NCBI GenBank assembly: GCA_007050885.1
Contig: SMYQ01000086.1
Span: forward strand, 1 to 10,770
Source of the DNA: Candidatus Bathyarchaeota archaeon
GTDB taxonomy: Archaea > Thermoproteota > Bathyarchaeia > 40CM-2-53-6 > RBG-13-38-9
Length of the DNA stretch: 10,770 nt
Direction of reading: 5' to 3'
The notes beneath the pieces were generated by a model that saw only the letters and a program-made list of their open reading frames with translations, made no database searches and was not told the DNA's origin. This document shows, one piece after another, positions 1 through 6,448 of this stretch. Numbering within the stretch: position 1 is the stretch's first letter; each line of letters begins with the position of its first letter. A program made the translations under genes and the position numbers.

Positions 1-50
1 GTAAGCGGCATCTGGGTTTTAAGACAGCACTTTATACAATTATGAGCTAG
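1..50 (+). other. Possible 3' end of an upstream gene
   Basis: Two plus-strand frames are open from the window edge: one ends at a TAG at 48-50 (C-terminal residues ...GFKTALYTIMS), the other at a TGA at 43-45. Either could be the last codons of a gene lying mostly outside the window. Too little is visible to assign a product or to choose between the frames, and the stretch may simply be non-coding. Confidence 0.2.
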
Positions 51-233
51 ACATACGTTTTTCATCTTTCATAAAACCGATTCAAACGTTACTATTCTTT
101 CCAGAATGATAAGAGTAATGCATCTGAACAGATCTCATAATTTGAATACACTTTTCCGTCTTATTAGATTCCCGCTATAACTTAATCAATATCTATGAGT
201 TCAATAAAGAGCAAGTCACAACGGTGTATTGAG
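51..233 (+). promoter_or_regulatory. Upstream region of the BKACE gene with a TATA-like box
   Basis: This AT-rich stretch has no supportable gene. A TATA-like element (GCTATAACTTAA, 174-185) would place transcription start near 200-205, leaving a leader of about 30 bases before the ATG at 234. GGTG at 223-226, seven bases before that ATG, is a plausible ribosome site. Further upstream, ATCTG-AA-CAGAT (122-133) is a short perfect inverted repeat that could bind a dimeric regulator. All of this is pattern inference. Confidence 0.4.
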
Positions 234-1208
234 ATGAGTAAACCATACAAACTAACTTGGGACTACGGGAGTCCAAGAGAATACCTTAGACTACATGAAA
301 AATTCGAGATGCCACCATTAATAATATCTTGCGCCATCACCGGAGGATGGCAAGGCAAAGAAGCCAATCCAAACATGCCAGAGACTCCTGAAGAACAAGC
401 AAAAGCAGCATTCGGTGCTTACGAAGCTGGAGCATCTGTAGTCCATATCCATGCGCGAGATCCCAAAAAAGGGTATGCTGAACCAATAGGAAACAAAGAC
501 ATCTATCTTGACATAAACAAACGTGTTAGAGAGCTCTGTCCTGACATAATTATCAATAACACAACTGGTGGTGGACCAACAATGAGCATAGAGGATAGAC
601 TTCAGGCAGCCTATGCAAAACCCGAGATGTGTAGTCTGAACATGGGAACCTTGACTATGAGAGGCGTAAATAAAGCTCGCAAACCGCCACTAACAGGTAG
701 AGATCAAGACGAACATATAGAATCAGTTTTTAAAAACACATACAGTGATACAGAAAGATTTGCCAAAACTATGCTCGAACTAAACATTAAACCAGAGATG
801 GAAACATTTAACGACGGAAATTGGTATTTGATCCAGAACCTGATCGATAAACAATTGCTTAAACCTCCATATTGGGTATGTCTCGTTCTCGGAATGCAGA
901 GTGCCACACAACCCACACCATGGCATTTACTCAATCAGACTACGTTCGCTCCTCCAGAAACCATGTTCAACATTATCGGTATTGGCGTACACCAAGTTCC
1001 CCTAACGACTTTAGCAATGATCCTCGGCATGCATGTTCGAGTCGGCATGGAAGATAATGTCTACTATGCTAGAGGTGCAAAAGTAGAAAGCAATGCACAA
1101 CTAGTTGAACGAGCTGCAAGAATAGCTAAGGAACTCAACCGACCAATCGCTACTCCAACTGAAGCTCGAGAGATGCTCGGCATTTCCAAGACTCCCAGCA
1201 AATATTAG
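234..1208 (+). CDS. Beta-keto acid cleavage enzyme (BKACE, DUF849 family)
   Basis: This is a 324-residue TIM-barrel enzyme of the BKACE family, whose founding member is 3-keto-5-aminohexanoate cleavage enzyme (Kce) of lysine fermentation. Family members condense a beta-keto acid with acetyl-CoA, giving acetoacetate and a new CoA ester, using a divalent metal. Visible family marks are PPLIISCAITGG (about 27-38), the metal-binding HIHARDP with His71 and His73, IIINNTTGGG (about 106-115) and VRVGMEDNVYY near 268-278, whose Glu273 probably completes the metal site. Substrate varies widely in this family and cannot be read here; the N-terminal W-D-Y extension resembles uncharacterised archaeal and bacterial subgroups. 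An in-frame ATG at 195 would add 13 residues, but 234 has GGTG seven bases upstream and gives the usual N-terminus. A VOC-fold gene converges on it. Confidence 0.93.
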   Translation: MSKPYKLTWDYGSPREYLRLHEKFEMPPLIISCAITGGWQGKEANPNMPETPEEQAKAAFGAYEAGASVVHIHARDPKKGYAEPIGNKDIYLDINKRVRELCPDIIINNTTGGGPTMSIEDRLQAAYAKPEMCSLNMGTLTMRGVNKARKPPLTGRDQDEHIESVFKNTYSDTERFAKTMLELNIKPEMETFNDGNWYLIQNLIDKQLLKPPYWVCLVLGMQSATQPTPWHLLNQTTFAPPETMFNIIGIGVHQVPLTTLAMILGMHVRVGMEDNVYYARGAKVESNAQLVERAARIAKELNRPIATPTEAREMLGISKTPSKY

Positions 1209-1240
1209 AGTTTCTAAAGCGCGAGCTCTTTCCTCTTCCC

Positions 1241-1263
1241 TTTTTTTTTAGCTATATAGCTAA
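1241..1263 (+). terminator. T9 tract and 16-bp palindrome between convergent genes
   Basis: A run of nine T (1241-1249) lies 33 bases after the BKACE stop, as expected for a U-rich archaeal terminator. It overlaps a perfect 16-bp palindrome, TTAGCTATATAGCTAA (1248-1263). The T run serves the plus strand; the palindrome is strand-neutral and sits just before the stop codon of the convergent VOC gene. Confidence 0.6.
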
Positions 1264-1270
1264 GACTCTC

Positions 1271-1858
1271 TCATGTTTTCTTTTTTCCATGAAACAATTC
1301 ACTTCCAGCGCCTGGATAAACTATCCATTCTTTTTTTGGGGTAGCCCTCACAACTTTAGGCCACTTATCCAAGCGCGGTTCCGATCCTTCTTTAGTCATA
1401 GATGATGGCACAGAATCATTAACAGATGGATTCTTGCGTACATCGATTCCCTCAACATTATGGCTGAACTCAATAGGAATACCATTAGGATCAAAAGCAT
1501 ATATTGAATGAATAAACCCATGATCGATCACGTCAGAAACCCAGAAACCAGCTGCGGATATTCTATCCTTTAATCCCCAAAGATCTTCTTCAGATTCCAC
1601 ACCAAAAGAAACATGGTCAAATATGTAAGGACCTTTCACTGGCTCCCCATGATCCTTCTTTTCAACAGGCTTGACTCCCCTCCATTCAAAGAATGCGATT
1701 AAATCAGTATCTGAGATTTCGAAGAAGTAATGTCTATAACCAGGCTTTCCAAGTCCAGCTACTAAACGCATTCCTAATAGATCTCTCCAGAAACGAATTG
1801 TAGAATCCATGTCTCCAGTTGCCATCGCCAAATGATTAACTCCATTAAACTTGATCAT
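1271..1858 (-). CDS. VOC (glyoxalase/bleomycin resistance/dioxygenase fold) metalloprotein
   Basis: This is a 195-residue protein with the paired beta-alpha-beta-beta-beta halves of the vicinal-oxygen-chelate superfamily. The N-terminal half has VNHLAMATGDMDSTIRFW (about 7-24) and the second half FDHVSFGVES (about 80-89) and DPNGIPIEF (about 123-131). Candidate metal ligands at the four usual strand positions are His9, Glu58, His82 and Glu130, a His-Glu-His-Glu set as in glyoxalase I-type enzymes; the fold and ligands are clear but the reaction is not. About 60 C-terminal residues (136-195, rich in Lys, Pro and Ser) extend beyond the usual domain. AGGAGGA (1865-1871) lies three bases from an ATG at 1861 and six from the ATG at 1858, so 1858 is preferred. 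It may be co-transcribed with the membrane protein upstream, though a TATA-like box suggests its own promoter. Confidence 0.88.
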   Translation of the reverse strand: MIKFNGVNHLAMATGDMDSTIRFWRDLLGMRLVAGLGKPGYRHYFFEISDTDLIAFFEWRGVKPVEKKDHGEPVKGPYIFDHVSFGVESEEDLWGLKDRISAAGFWVSDVIDHGFIHSIYAFDPNGIPIEFSHNVEGIDVRKNPSVNDSVPSSMTKEGSEPRLDKWPKVVRATPKKEWIVYPGAGSELFHGKKKT

Positions 1859-1910
1859 CATATTTCCTCCTGACTTCTAATCTTCTCAAAATTCTAATTA
1901 AGAAACTCAA

Positions 1911-1918
1911 ATAATAAA
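1911..1918 (-). promoter_or_regulatory. TATA-like box for the VOC gene
   Basis: On the minus strand TTTATTAT lies about 55 bases before the VOC start, predicting transcription start near 1890 and a leader of about 30 bases containing the AGGAGGA site. It lies in the 91-base gap after the membrane-protein stop, so the VOC gene may be transcribed separately. AT-richness makes chance matches likely. Confidence 0.35.
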
Positions 1919-1952
1919 TAATCTATTCTAACGGTTTTCCTCACGTAAATCA

Positions 1953-2351
1953 TTAAACAAGCATAATGAGCCTAAACCAGAAAATATTTATCAATATCAT
2001 CATCACAGTCCAACACACACTGAACCCCAACAAATTAATTCGGTCTTTTCTATTCGTAGGCCTGAATTGTGGTAGAAATCCTAAAAGTAACATCGAAAAC
2101 GCAATAATCCATAATATTATTAAAGGTGTCTCCCAGCCAGCCATCAAACTTTTTCGAAATTGAAATAATATTTGCATTAGCCATTCTGCCAAGGGTAAAG
2201 AGATCAACCATCCCATAGGGATCCAAATCAGAATCCAATAACGACCTGACCCTGTATGTTTTGTTAAAAAAAGGTTAATTGATAAGAGAATTATTATCAT
2301 TGCGATTATTACAAATGTCACGGCATTTGAAATCCAGAAATATAGATTCAT
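1953..2351 (-). CDS. Small four-helix integral membrane protein, unrecognised
   Basis: This is a 132-residue protein I do not recognise. It is dominated by four hydrophobic segments at roughly 8-29, 38-63, 74-95 and 106-130, with short polar links: KHTGSGR (31-37) between helices 1 and 2, QFRKS (64-68) between 2 and 3, and a basic loop FRPTNRKDR (96-104) between 3 and 4. The positive loop suggests that segment is cytoplasmic. No catalytic, metal-binding or transporter motif is visible. The ATG start has GGTAGGA a few bases upstream on the minus strand, and a TATA-like element at 2399-2407, which supports a real gene. It precedes the VOC gene by 91 bases on the same strand and is divergent from the aminopeptidase gene. 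A function cannot be given. Confidence 0.72.
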   Translation of the reverse strand: MNLYFWISNAVTFVIIAMIIILLSINLFLTKHTGSGRYWILIWIPMGWLISLPLAEWLMQILFQFRKSLMAGWETPLIILWIIAFSMLLLGFLPQFRPTNRKDRINLLGFSVCWTVMMILINIFWFRLIMLV

Positions 2352-2507
2352 ATTTCCTACCTTATTACCTAGTGTTGAATATTAATTCATTTTATCTGTT
2401 AATATAATCGTAGATTCTATTCGAATACCTTATTTCTGTAGAGTTGAGTTAAGCTTTTTCAGAGTAATAATCGTAAGAGAGATGCTAACTAGACTGGTGA
2501 ATCAGAA
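2352..2507. promoter_or_regulatory. Divergent intergenic promoter region
   Basis: This 156-base AT-rich region separates the membrane-protein gene (-) and aminopeptidase gene (+). For the minus gene, TTATATTAA (2399-2407) lies at a suitable distance, predicting a leader of about 27 bases with a GGTAGGA site. For the plus gene, TTAAGCTTTTTC (about 2449-2460) is the best TATA-like candidate. Between them is a perfect 10-bp palindrome TATTCGAATA (2418-2427), and TAATCGTA occurs twice (2404-2411 and 2467-2474). Confidence 0.4.
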
Positions 2508-3587
2508 ATGGATCCAAGGATTATTCGACATGCTAGAATAATAGTTGATTATTCGACAAGAATCAAAAAAGGCGATAATGTTCTTATTCAATTCAGTGAT
2601 CTTGGGAAAGAATTAGCTGTTGAAATCTTCAAGCAAGCCTCTAAGCGTGGAGCATCCTGTTTAATTATAAATTCACCAACAGAGGCAATTGAGGCATACT
2701 ATAATGTCACCCCAGCAAAACATCTCAAAGTTTTTCCTAAGCATTTATTCGAATTAGTAAAAGCTTCAGACGTCATTATATCAATCAGAAGTGATGTTAA
2801 CACTAGAGCATTATCGAAGGTAAAACCTTCAAAGATCAGTTTGAGATCGACCGTTCTACAAAATATTCAGGAAGAGAGAATGAAGAAGAGATGGTGTTTA
2901 ACGCAATATCCTACAAATGCTTTTGCTCAGGAAGCGGATATGTCTCTTAATGCTTACCAAGATTTTGTGTATTCATCAATCATTCAGGATTGGAGGAAAG
3001 AGTCGGCAAAGAATTCGAGATTAAAGAGAGTCCTCGATAGGGCATCAGAGATAAGACTTGAGGGGGAAAAGACTAATCTTAGAATGTCTGTTCGAGGGAG
3101 AGTCTTCGTTCCTGATAATGGAACACATAATCTTCCAGGAGGCGAGATATTCACCGCACCAATTGAAAGTTCTGTTAAAGGTAGCGTTTACTTTGATCTC
3201 CCTGCTATCCATGCCGGGAAAGAGGTTCGAGACATAGAATTAGAATTTGTGAATGGGAATATATTGTCTGCCAAAGCCTCCAAGAATCAGGAATTATTAA
3301 AGGAAATGATCAAAACAGATCTAGGTTCCAAGCGTATAGGTGAACTTGGGATTGGAACAAATATGAGGATTAAGAAATTCACAAAGAATATCCTGTTTGA
3401 CGAGAAAATTGGTGGAACAATACATCTGGCTATTGGCAGAGCTTACAAGGAATGTAAAGGAATAAACAGAAGTGCCATCCATTGGGATATGATAAAGACC
3501 ATGAAGCCTGGAAGAATAATTGTTGATGGAGCTGTCATCCAGCAAAATGGAAAATTCCTGTGGAATAACATTTCAAAACTTGAATAG
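2508..3587 (+). CDS. M29-family metallo-aminopeptidase
   Basis: This is a 359-residue protein of peptidase family M29 (thermophilic aminopeptidase AmpT/AmpS type), cytosolic dimetal enzymes that remove N-terminal residues from peptides. The N-terminal half (about 1-185) has the Rossmann-like domain; the catalytic half holds the family's metal-binding set: Glu213 in LPGGEIFTAP, Glu279 in GELGIGTN, His306 in GTIHLAIG, and His325 and Asp327 in IHWDMI. Tyr313 sits where the family has its active-site tyrosine. All expected residues are present, so it should be active. It is slightly shorter than the roughly 410 residues of bacterial members, as usual for archaeal homologues. The start is supported by GGTGA (2496-2500), seven bases before the ATG. 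It stands alone, divergent from the membrane protein and convergent with the surface-protein gene. Confidence 0.92.
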   Translation: MDPRIIRHARIIVDYSTRIKKGDNVLIQFSDLGKELAVEIFKQASKRGASCLIINSPTEAIEAYYNVTPAKHLKVFPKHLFELVKASDVIISIRSDVNTRALSKVKPSKISLRSTVLQNIQEERMKKRWCLTQYPTNAFAQEADMSLNAYQDFVYSSIIQDWRKESAKNSRLKRVLDRASEIRLEGEKTNLRMSVRGRVFVPDNGTHNLPGGEIFTAPIESSVKGSVYFDLPAIHAGKEVRDIELEFVNGNILSAKASKNQELLKEMIKTDLGSKRIGELGIGTNMRIKKFTKNILFDEKIGGTIHLAIGRAYKECKGINRSAIHWDMIKTMKPGRIIVDGAVIQQNGKFLWNNISKLE

Positions 3588-3628
3588 TATGTACTAAAAG
3601 TTCTTAAATCAAGATTGAAATATGTTGA

Positions 3629-3654
3629 TAAAAAAATTAGGAAAGAATCCTAAT
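3629..3654 (-). terminator. Hairpin plus T-tract terminator of the surface-protein gene
   Basis: ATTAGGA (3636-3642) and TCCTAAT (3648-3654) form a perfect seven-pair stem with a five-base loop. Read on the minus strand, the stem is followed at once by a T run (3636-3630). The stop codon of the surface gene (3650-3652) lies inside the stem. It resembles a bacterial intrinsic terminator and lies between two convergent genes. Confidence 0.65.
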
Positions 3655-5023
3655 CTCTTCGTCTTCTCAATAAGATGAATATTGAGGATGCAATTCCGAC
3701 CAATCCTATGAAAACTACGAAAGGTATTAAGATCGTTACCTTATTTGTGGGCGTTATTATGCCTCCGACAGGTTGGAATATAGTGTTTCCGAAATTGTTT
3801 CTTACATTGAAGAATTCTACTCCAGGATCATTATCTATTACAAATGTTAGTGGGCCTATCAATGTTGGTGTTGTTGCCGTATACTCTCCGATTTCTTTTA
3901 TTTCTACATAGAATGTATAAGTTCCTGCTTTTACATTGATCAGGTTAAAACAGTAAACTCCATTAAGTGCTTTGCCCTCCTCTCCACTCATAACTGGATT
4001 TCCATGTGCCTCAGAAATTTCTAGAGAACCTGAATAAAATTCCTCTGCTTTATTCTTTTGATCTTCACCAAGCAGTGTTATTTCAAATCCACTTAGGCCA
4101 TTTTCCGTATTAATGTCGTATATGCCGTCTCTGTTTAAATCTAGAAATTTAACACCGCAAATATGAATAACTGAGGTACGAGGATCGCCTCCTCCACCGT
4201 TTCCATTGGCTTTGGGGCTTTGATGATGAATCTTATTTGTTTTAGCATATGAAGTATTAGTTGCACTTCGTGTCCAAGTGTTCTGATCAAAGACGTGACC
4301 CTTTAAAAGATCAACGTCATATGGGTCATAGCTATTATGTAGAGGTAACCAATATTTTGTCGCATCAGGTCCAGGTAATTTGGAATAATAGAGGTTCTTT
4401 TTATCTGAAATCGAGGTGATGGCGGTCGGATAGCTTCCACTTGAAAAAGCATCTTCTGTGGCTCTGAAGAAGAACCAGCTTACACTATCGCCTACTCCTT
4501 CACATGTTACTGTGATACTTAGGTTAAGATATTCAGCAGGCCTCAGGATCTTTAAAGTACTTACGAATTGGGAACTATCCGTATAGGCAGATAAAGTACC
4601 GCTTGGAGGGCCGACACTCCAAGTATAAAGATCAACAGTTTCTGCAGGAGTAGAGGGCCCGCCAGGAGGAACGAATAGTGTTGACTCTTTGCTTCCTGTT
4701 ACAGAAAAAAAGTTGACCCTCACTGATCCATCAGGATTATGTATAGCCACATTGGCACTCAGAGCGATAGAAATCAGAGTGGGATTTCGAACGGCTACTG
4801 AAACAGATAAATATTGAATTGTTGAAGCAACATCAGTTATTGGAGCACCAGCAGTATTATTAAAAATGATATATACTACCTCATTTTCGCCTACAGATAA
4901 GTAATTATCTGCACTTATGCTAGGATCCAGGTAAATACTTCCTGAAGGAGCAGCATTCACATTTTGGATTAACAACAATAGAGCAATGAAAATTGATAAA
5001 ATAAATATTTTTTTTCTTAACAC
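3650..5023 (-). CDS. Secreted, C-terminally membrane-anchored surface protein with SdrD-B-like domain
   Basis: This is a 457-residue extracellular protein. Residues 1-24 are a Sec signal peptide (Lys-rich start, hydrophobic core, likely cleavage after NVNA). Residues 25 to about 200 look like beta-sandwich repeats (IFNNTAGAPITDV; LKILRPAEYLNLSITVTC), typical of CARDB-like or archaeal surface domains, followed by a linker ending in GNGGGG (274-279). From about 288 a prealbumin/SdrD-B-like domain begins: GVKFLDLNRDGIYD with Asp295, Asn297, Asp299 and Asp303 forming a dockerin-like calcium loop. Near the end PVGGIITPTNK (418-428) precedes a transmembrane helix (429-452) and RRRRD, so the protein is held in the membrane facing outward. 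Sequons at Asn55, Asn167 and Asn256 suggest N-glycosylation; Cys174, Cys289 and Cys358 remain. The start is GTG, the first possible start after an in-frame TAG; GGATGAG lies six bases upstream. Confidence 0.88.
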   Translation of the reverse strand: MLRKKIFILSIFIALLLLIQNVNAAPSGSIYLDPSISADNYLSVGENEVVYIIFNNTAGAPITDVASTIQYLSVSVAVRNPTLISIALSANVAIHNPDGSVRVNFFSVTGSKESTLFVPPGGPSTPAETVDLYTWSVGPPSGTLSAYTDSSQFVSTLKILRPAEYLNLSITVTCEGVGDSVSWFFFRATEDAFSSGSYPTAITSISDKKNLYYSKLPGPDATKYWLPLHNSYDPYDVDLLKGHVFDQNTWTRSATNTSYAKTNKIHHQSPKANGNGGGGDPRTSVIHICGVKFLDLNRDGIYDINTENGLSGFEITLLGEDQKNKAEEFYSGSLEISEAHGNPVMSGEEGKALNGVYCFNLINVKAGTYTFYVEIKEIGEYTATTPTLIGPLTFVIDNDPGVEFFNVRNNFGNTIFQPVGGIITPTNKVTILIPFVVFIGLVGIASSIFILLRRRRD

Positions 5024-5233
5024 AAAGAACTCATCCTATCGCACGTGCTGACCATCCATCCGATACAGAATCAATATTATTGGGGTACTAAAGCTTTATC
5101 CCGTAATTCTTGCTATGCCTTTAGTTCAAATTTAAGCTACCTACATAGATGTATCATATCGAAAAATCTAGTGCGTGTTAGCCGAAACAAATTATTATAA
5201 TCTATATCATATCGATTGATCTTGAATAGCCTC
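5024..5233 (-). promoter_or_regulatory. Intergenic region and candidate promoter of the surface-protein gene
   Basis: No gene is seen here. The best promoter candidate on the minus strand is GGGATAAAGCTTTAG around 5088-5103, which includes the palindrome TAAAGCTTTA (5089-5098); it predicts transcription start near 5065-5070 and a leader of about 45 bases. In that leader is a perfect 8-bp palindrome GCACGTGC (5041-5048). Further upstream TATCATATCGA occurs twice in the same orientation (5152-5162 and 5205-5215), 53 bases apart. Confidence 0.4.
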
Positions 5234-5707
5234 TCAGGTCTTCAAATTTTCAGCTTCAGGAATAATGTAAAGGTAGAGAGTTCTCGTACCGAGCTGCAAG
5301 GTTTTGGCTGGTTCCCAGCGCGGTATTCTAAAACAAAACGATACGACACGGCTTCCAGGCCTCAATTCTTTCATTAATTTCGGAGCTATTTTCTCATTTG
5401 CACTTGTAGTCAAGTATAATGTGACTACATCAGCATTAGAGATCTCAACTTGCATAAGGTCTCCATGCACGACCTCAACTTGAGATAGACCAAGCTCTTC
5501 TATCCTCTTTCTAGCGTTTTGTACCAAATCGTCTCTTAGCTCTACACCTGTAGCTTTAACTCCAAATTCCTTCGCAGCCATAATTATTATTCTTCCATCC
5601 CCTGAACCGAGATCATAGAGATGTTCTCCAATTTTTAATTCAGCAAACTGAAGCATCTTCCTTACAGCATCCTCAGAAGCAGGAACGTGTGGAGCTAGTG
5701 ACGACAT
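5234..5707 (-). CDS. aKMT4-like class I SAM-dependent protein lysine methyltransferase
   Basis: This is a 157-residue single-domain class I methyltransferase. The N-terminal PHVPASEDAVRKML (about 6-19) precedes motif I, YDLGSGDGR (about 31-39); the acidic residue that would hold the SAM ribose is Glu56 in GVELRDD, and HGDLMQVEIS (about 81-90) is the adenine-binding region. From memory, order and wording closely follow Sulfolobus aKMT4, a broad-specificity lysine methyltransferase that modifies chromatin protein Cren7, and the related eukaryotic FAM173 (ATPSCKMT) family: P-H-V-P, Y-D-L-G-S-G-D-G-R, an N-E-K/M-x4-L segment (here SANEKIAPKL), RPGSRVVS and a terminal LYLY strand. I therefore infer protein-lysine methylation. 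The ATG at 5707 is preferred; a GTG at 5716 would add three residues. A TATA-like box at 5735-5744 fits a nearly leaderless transcript. The gene is divergent from the nitroreductase. Confidence 0.87.
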   Translation of the reverse strand: MSSLAPHVPASEDAVRKMLQFAELKIGEHLYDLGSGDGRIIIMAAKEFGVKATGVELRDDLVQNARKRIEELGLSQVEVVHGDLMQVEISNADVVTLYLTTSANEKIAPKLMKELRPGSRVVSFCFRIPRWEPAKTLQLGTRTLYLYIIPEAENLKT

Positions 5708-5734
5708 GATATTCACACTATAATTTCATAGACC

Positions 5735-5744
5735 TTTATCTAAA
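5735..5744 (-). promoter_or_regulatory. TATA-like box of the methyltransferase gene
   Basis: On the minus strand TTTTAGATAA is centred about 32 bases before the ATG at 5707, so transcription would begin within a few bases of the start codon. No Shine-Dalgarno-like site is visible, in keeping with leaderless translation. Confidence 0.45.
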
Positions 5745-5808
5745 AGAAACTACCTTCAAGAAAATCAAGATTTCTATAATCCATAAATTTGCAATGCGTC
5801 CTAATTTC

Positions 5809-5828
5809 TGTGCGCACAAATGATCATT
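5809..5828. promoter_or_regulatory. Two abutting 10-bp palindromes, candidate operator
   Basis: TGTGCGCACA (5809-5818) and AATGATCATT (5819-5828) are each perfect palindromes and touch each other. They end 18 bases before the nitroreductase TATA-like box, where archaeal activators often bind. The first is a G+C-rich island in AT-rich intergenic DNA. Regulator binding is inferred. Confidence 0.45.
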
Positions 5829-5840
5829 GAAAATCAATCC

Positions 5841-5856
5841 AAAGGAATTTAAATTC
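5841..5856 (+). promoter_or_regulatory. BRE/TATA promoter of the nitroreductase gene
   Basis: AAAGGA followed by ATTTAAAT (5847-5854) has the form of an archaeal BRE plus TATA box. Transcription start is predicted near 5875, giving a leader of about 20 bases. GTGAT at 5888-5892 is then the likely ribosome site. Confidence 0.55.
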
Positions 5857-5896
5857 TATCAACTATCTATCATGAATCTAATTTGATGTGATTATG

Positions 5897-6403
5897 ATGG
5901 ATGTTTTTGAAGCAATTAGAACAAGACGAAGCATCAGGAAATATAAAGATAAAAAAATTGAGAAAGAAAAACTGGACAAAATTCTAGAAGCCGGTAGACT
6001 ATCTCTCTCTGCAAATAATCAGCAGCCATATTGCTTTGTATTGGTCAAGGATTCTAGTACAATTGAGAAAGTAAGCTCAGCCTGCAATCAGGATTGGCAA
6101 GCTCCAGCGATGATCATAGCATGTGCTTTTCCTGAAAAAGCTTGGATAAGAGATGATGGCGAGGAGATATGGAAGGTAGATGTTGCAATTGCTCTGAACA
6201 ATATTGTATTAACTGCATGGGAAGAAGGCTTGGGAACATGTTGGATTGCTGCTTTTAGGGAAAATGAACTCAAGAAAGTCTTAGGAATTCCTGAAAATGT
6301 GAGAGTCATATCTTTAACAACTTTAGGCTATCCAGCTGTAGAGAAAGGTCCGGTAACCAGACGAAAGGCAATCGATGAATTAGTACGTTATGATCATTGG
6401 TAA
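5897..6403 (+). CDS. FMN-dependent nitroreductase family protein
   Basis: This is a 168-residue member of the nitroreductase superfamily, flavoenzymes that usually work as dimers and reduce nitro, quinone, enone or other substrates with NAD(P)H. FMN-binding signatures are RTRRSIRKY (8-16), the SANNQQP segment (38-44) that lies over the flavin, GTCWIAAF (113-120) and LGYP (143-146). It is at the short end of the family, which is typical of archaeal single-domain members. Substrate cannot be read. Possible starts are GTG 5888, ATG 5894 and ATG 5897; the last gives the usual family N-terminus (MDVFEAIRTRRS) and leaves GTGAT (5888-5892) as the ribosome site. Good promoter and operator candidates lie upstream. 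The gene is divergent from the aKMT4-like gene and converges on the ThiF-like gene. Confidence 0.9.
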   Translation: MDVFEAIRTRRSIRKYKDKKIEKEKLDKILEAGRLSLSANNQQPYCFVLVKDSSTIEKVSSACNQDWQAPAMIIACAFPEKAWIRDDGEEIWKVDVAIALNNIVLTAWEEGLGTCWIAAFRENELKKVLGIPENVRVISLTTLGYPAVEKGPVTRRKAIDELVRYDHW

Positions 6404-6425
6404 AATAGGCATATCACAATATGAG

Positions 6426-6448
6426 AAAAAACGCCTTAACTATCAGGC
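6426..6448 (-). terminator. Weak hairpin plus T6 terminator of the ThiF-like gene
   Basis: On the minus strand GCCT (6448-6445) and AGGC (6436-6433) can pair across an eight-base loop, followed by G and six T (6431-6426). The stop codon (6443-6445) is inside it. The stem is only four to five pairs, so the T run may matter more than the hairpin. Confidence 0.4.

Noticed and set aside
89..118. Possible stem-loop (TTACT/AGTAA with inner TTCT/AGAA) upstream of the BKACE gene
   Set aside because: The arms are short and offset by unequal internal loops; this is expected by chance in AT-rich DNA.
195..233. ATG at 195 as the BKACE start
   Set aside because: No ribosome site precedes it, and the ATG at 234 has GGTG at good spacing and the usual family N-terminus.
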